A DNA stretch of 64,000 nucleotides, from positions 372,001 through 436,000 of the forward strand of contig NZ_JABAOB010000003.1 of assembly GCF_012726295.1 (NCBI RefSeq), written 5' to 3'. The notes beneath the pieces were generated by a model that ran no database searches, was not told the DNA's origin, and saw only the letters and a list, made by a program, of their open reading frames with translations. Source of the DNA: Chitinophaga sp. Ak27 (GTDB taxonomy: Bacteria > Bacteroidota > Bacteroidia > Chitinophagales > Chitinophagaceae). Positions 63,155 to 64,000 of this stretch are shown here, in pieces. Both the position numbers and the translations under genes were made by a program. The first letter of the stretch is position 1. Each line of letters starts with the position of its first letter.

Positions 63155-64000
63155 CTATTTACCAACTTTATCTCCGTCGTATGCCCACTTGATGTAGCTG
63201 GCACCCCAGGTGAATCCACCTCCAAAGGCAGCCATGATGACGTTATCGCCTTTTTTGAGGTATTTTTCATAGTCCCACAAGCATAAAGGAATAGTACCGG
63301 CGGTGGTATTACCGTAGCGGTGAATATTCATCATTACTTTTTCATCCGGAACATTGATGTATTGGGAAGTAGCCGCAATGATACGTTTATTGGCCTGGTG
63401 AGGTACCAGCCATGCGATATCGTCAGCAGTGAGGTTATTGCGTTCCATCAGATCTTTGGCTGCGCCTGCCATGTTCGACACGGCGTATTTGAATACCATC
63501 TTACCTTCCTGGTAAACATAGTGTTCGCGGTTGGTTACCGTTTCAATAGTAGCAGGTTTTACAGAGCCACCGGCTTTCATGTGCAGGTATTCCCGTCCAT
63601 GACCATCACTTTTCAGGATGCTGTCTATTAAGCCGTATCCTTCGGTATTAGGCTCCAGCAGTACTCCACCGCCGCCATCACCAAAAATAATACAGGTAGT
63701 TCTGTCGGTATAGTCGATGATAGAGCTCATTTTATCGGCTCCAATTACCATTACTTTTTTGTAACGGCCACTTTCAATGAAGCGGGCGCCTGTATCCAGT
63801 GCATATAAAAAACCAGAGCAGGCCGCACTGATATCAAAGCCGAAGGCATTTTTTGCGCCGATTTTGTCGGTTACTACGTTGGCAGTAGACGGAAAAGTCA
63901 TATCCGGGGTAACGGTGGCTACAATCAACAGGTCAATTTCCTCGGGGGAAATACCTCTTTTTTTGCAAATTTCAAGCGCTACCGGAACACACAAATCAGA
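63155..64000 (-). CDS. fabH: 3-oxoacyl-ACP synthase III FabH (5' end outside window)
   Basis: About 282 C-terminal residues are present; the usual length is about 330, and the frame is open to the right edge, so the start lies beyond it. The thiolase-fold catalytic triad is visible: Cys in DISAACSGFLYAL, His in WLVPHQANKRII and Asn in HRYGNTTAGTIPLCLW. FabH starts fatty acid synthesis by condensing an acyl-CoA with malonyl-ACP, so it works after FabD. The TTG near the right edge is not a start: coding continues through it. Confidence 0.95.
   Translation of the reverse strand, partial: SDLCVPVALEICKKRGISPEEIDLLIVATVTPDMTFPSTANVVTDKIGAKNAFGFDISAACSGFLYALDTGARFIESGRYKKVMVIGADKMSSIIDYTDRTTCIIFGDGGGGVLLEPNTEGYGLIDSILKSDGHGREYLHMKAGGSVKPATIETVTNREHYVYQEGKMVFKYAVSNMAGAAKDLMERNNLTADDIAWLVPHQANKRIIAATSQYINVPDEKVMMNIHRYGNTTAGTIPLCLWDYEKYLKKGDNVIMAAFGGGFTWGASYIKWAYDGDKVGK

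Noticed and set aside
1-64000. CRISPR arrays, tRNA or rRNA genes, insertion sequences, toxin or defence genes
   Set aside because: Searched by eye in all gaps; none has regular repeats with spacers, cloverleaf signatures, transposase motifs or defence domains.

Overview
The window looks like chromosomal DNA of a member of the Bacteroidota, most likely a Chitinophaga-like Chitinophagaceae. The evidence is a C-terminal type A sorting domain of the type IX secretion system on a very large exoprotein, promoters of the form TTTG-N19-TAnnTTTG, the Bacteroidota form of RNA polymerase omega, DUF4835 and DUF4296 proteins, the futalosine menaquinone genes, and an OmpA protein with calcium-binding thrombospondin type 3 repeats. 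The genus is an inference from recalled protein similarity; no database search was possible. I see no rRNA, tRNA, CRISPR array, insertion sequence, phage gene or integrase. The content is mostly core chromosome with some accessory genes.

Layout. 1-4.2 kb: the end of the complex I operon (nuoL partial, nuoM, nuoN) with a terminator. 4.3-8.1 kb: a MacB/FtsX-type permease without its ATPase, then a GntP-type permease and a D-threonine aldolase-like PLP enzyme that look like an uptake and breakdown pair. 8.1-11 kb: small exported proteins, lipoproteins and a rhomboid protease on the minus strand. 11-12.2 kb: the ribosomal operon rpsF-rpsR-rplI with promoter and terminator. 12.3-15.6 kb: a 1092-residue secreted nuclease. 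15.9-21.5 kb: htpG, a lipoprotein esterase, recJ and a polyprenyl diphosphate synthase. 21.7-27.4 kb: ompA, kup and a GH123-like secreted glycosidase.

27.4-44.2 kb: a complete, uninterrupted division and cell wall cluster on the minus strand, in the order mraZ, rsmH, ftsL, ftsI, murE, mraY, murD, ftsW, murG, murC, ftsQ, ftsA, ftsZ. It makes the UDP-muropeptide and lipid II precursors, polymerises them at the septum and positions the Z ring. murF, murB and ddl are not in it. 44.5-49.9 kb: bamD, rpoZ, coaBC, DUF4835, DUF4296 and a two-subunit CoA transferase on the plus strand.

50.2-58.4 kb: small metabolic units: an aminotransferase IV/ADC lyase, a photolyase, mqnD with mqnB (menaquinone by futalosine), queD with folE (GTP to tetrahydropterin), fabD, two GNAT acetyltransferases and a DinB protein. 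58.4-63 kb: a Nudix-fold regulator with a broken Nudix box, then two tandem paralogous sensor kinases. The second kinase has lost its phospho-accepting histidine and its ATP-binding residues. The window ends inside fabH.

The least ordinary signals are the kinase/pseudokinase pair, a family of long palindromic units at convergent gene ends (56.15 and 63.04 kb, with a likely half copy at 8.1 kb), 10-bp-periodic MraZ-box-like repeats ahead of mraZ, a near-perfect palindrome ahead of gntP, and unusual C-terminal extensions on FtsQ and FtsZ.
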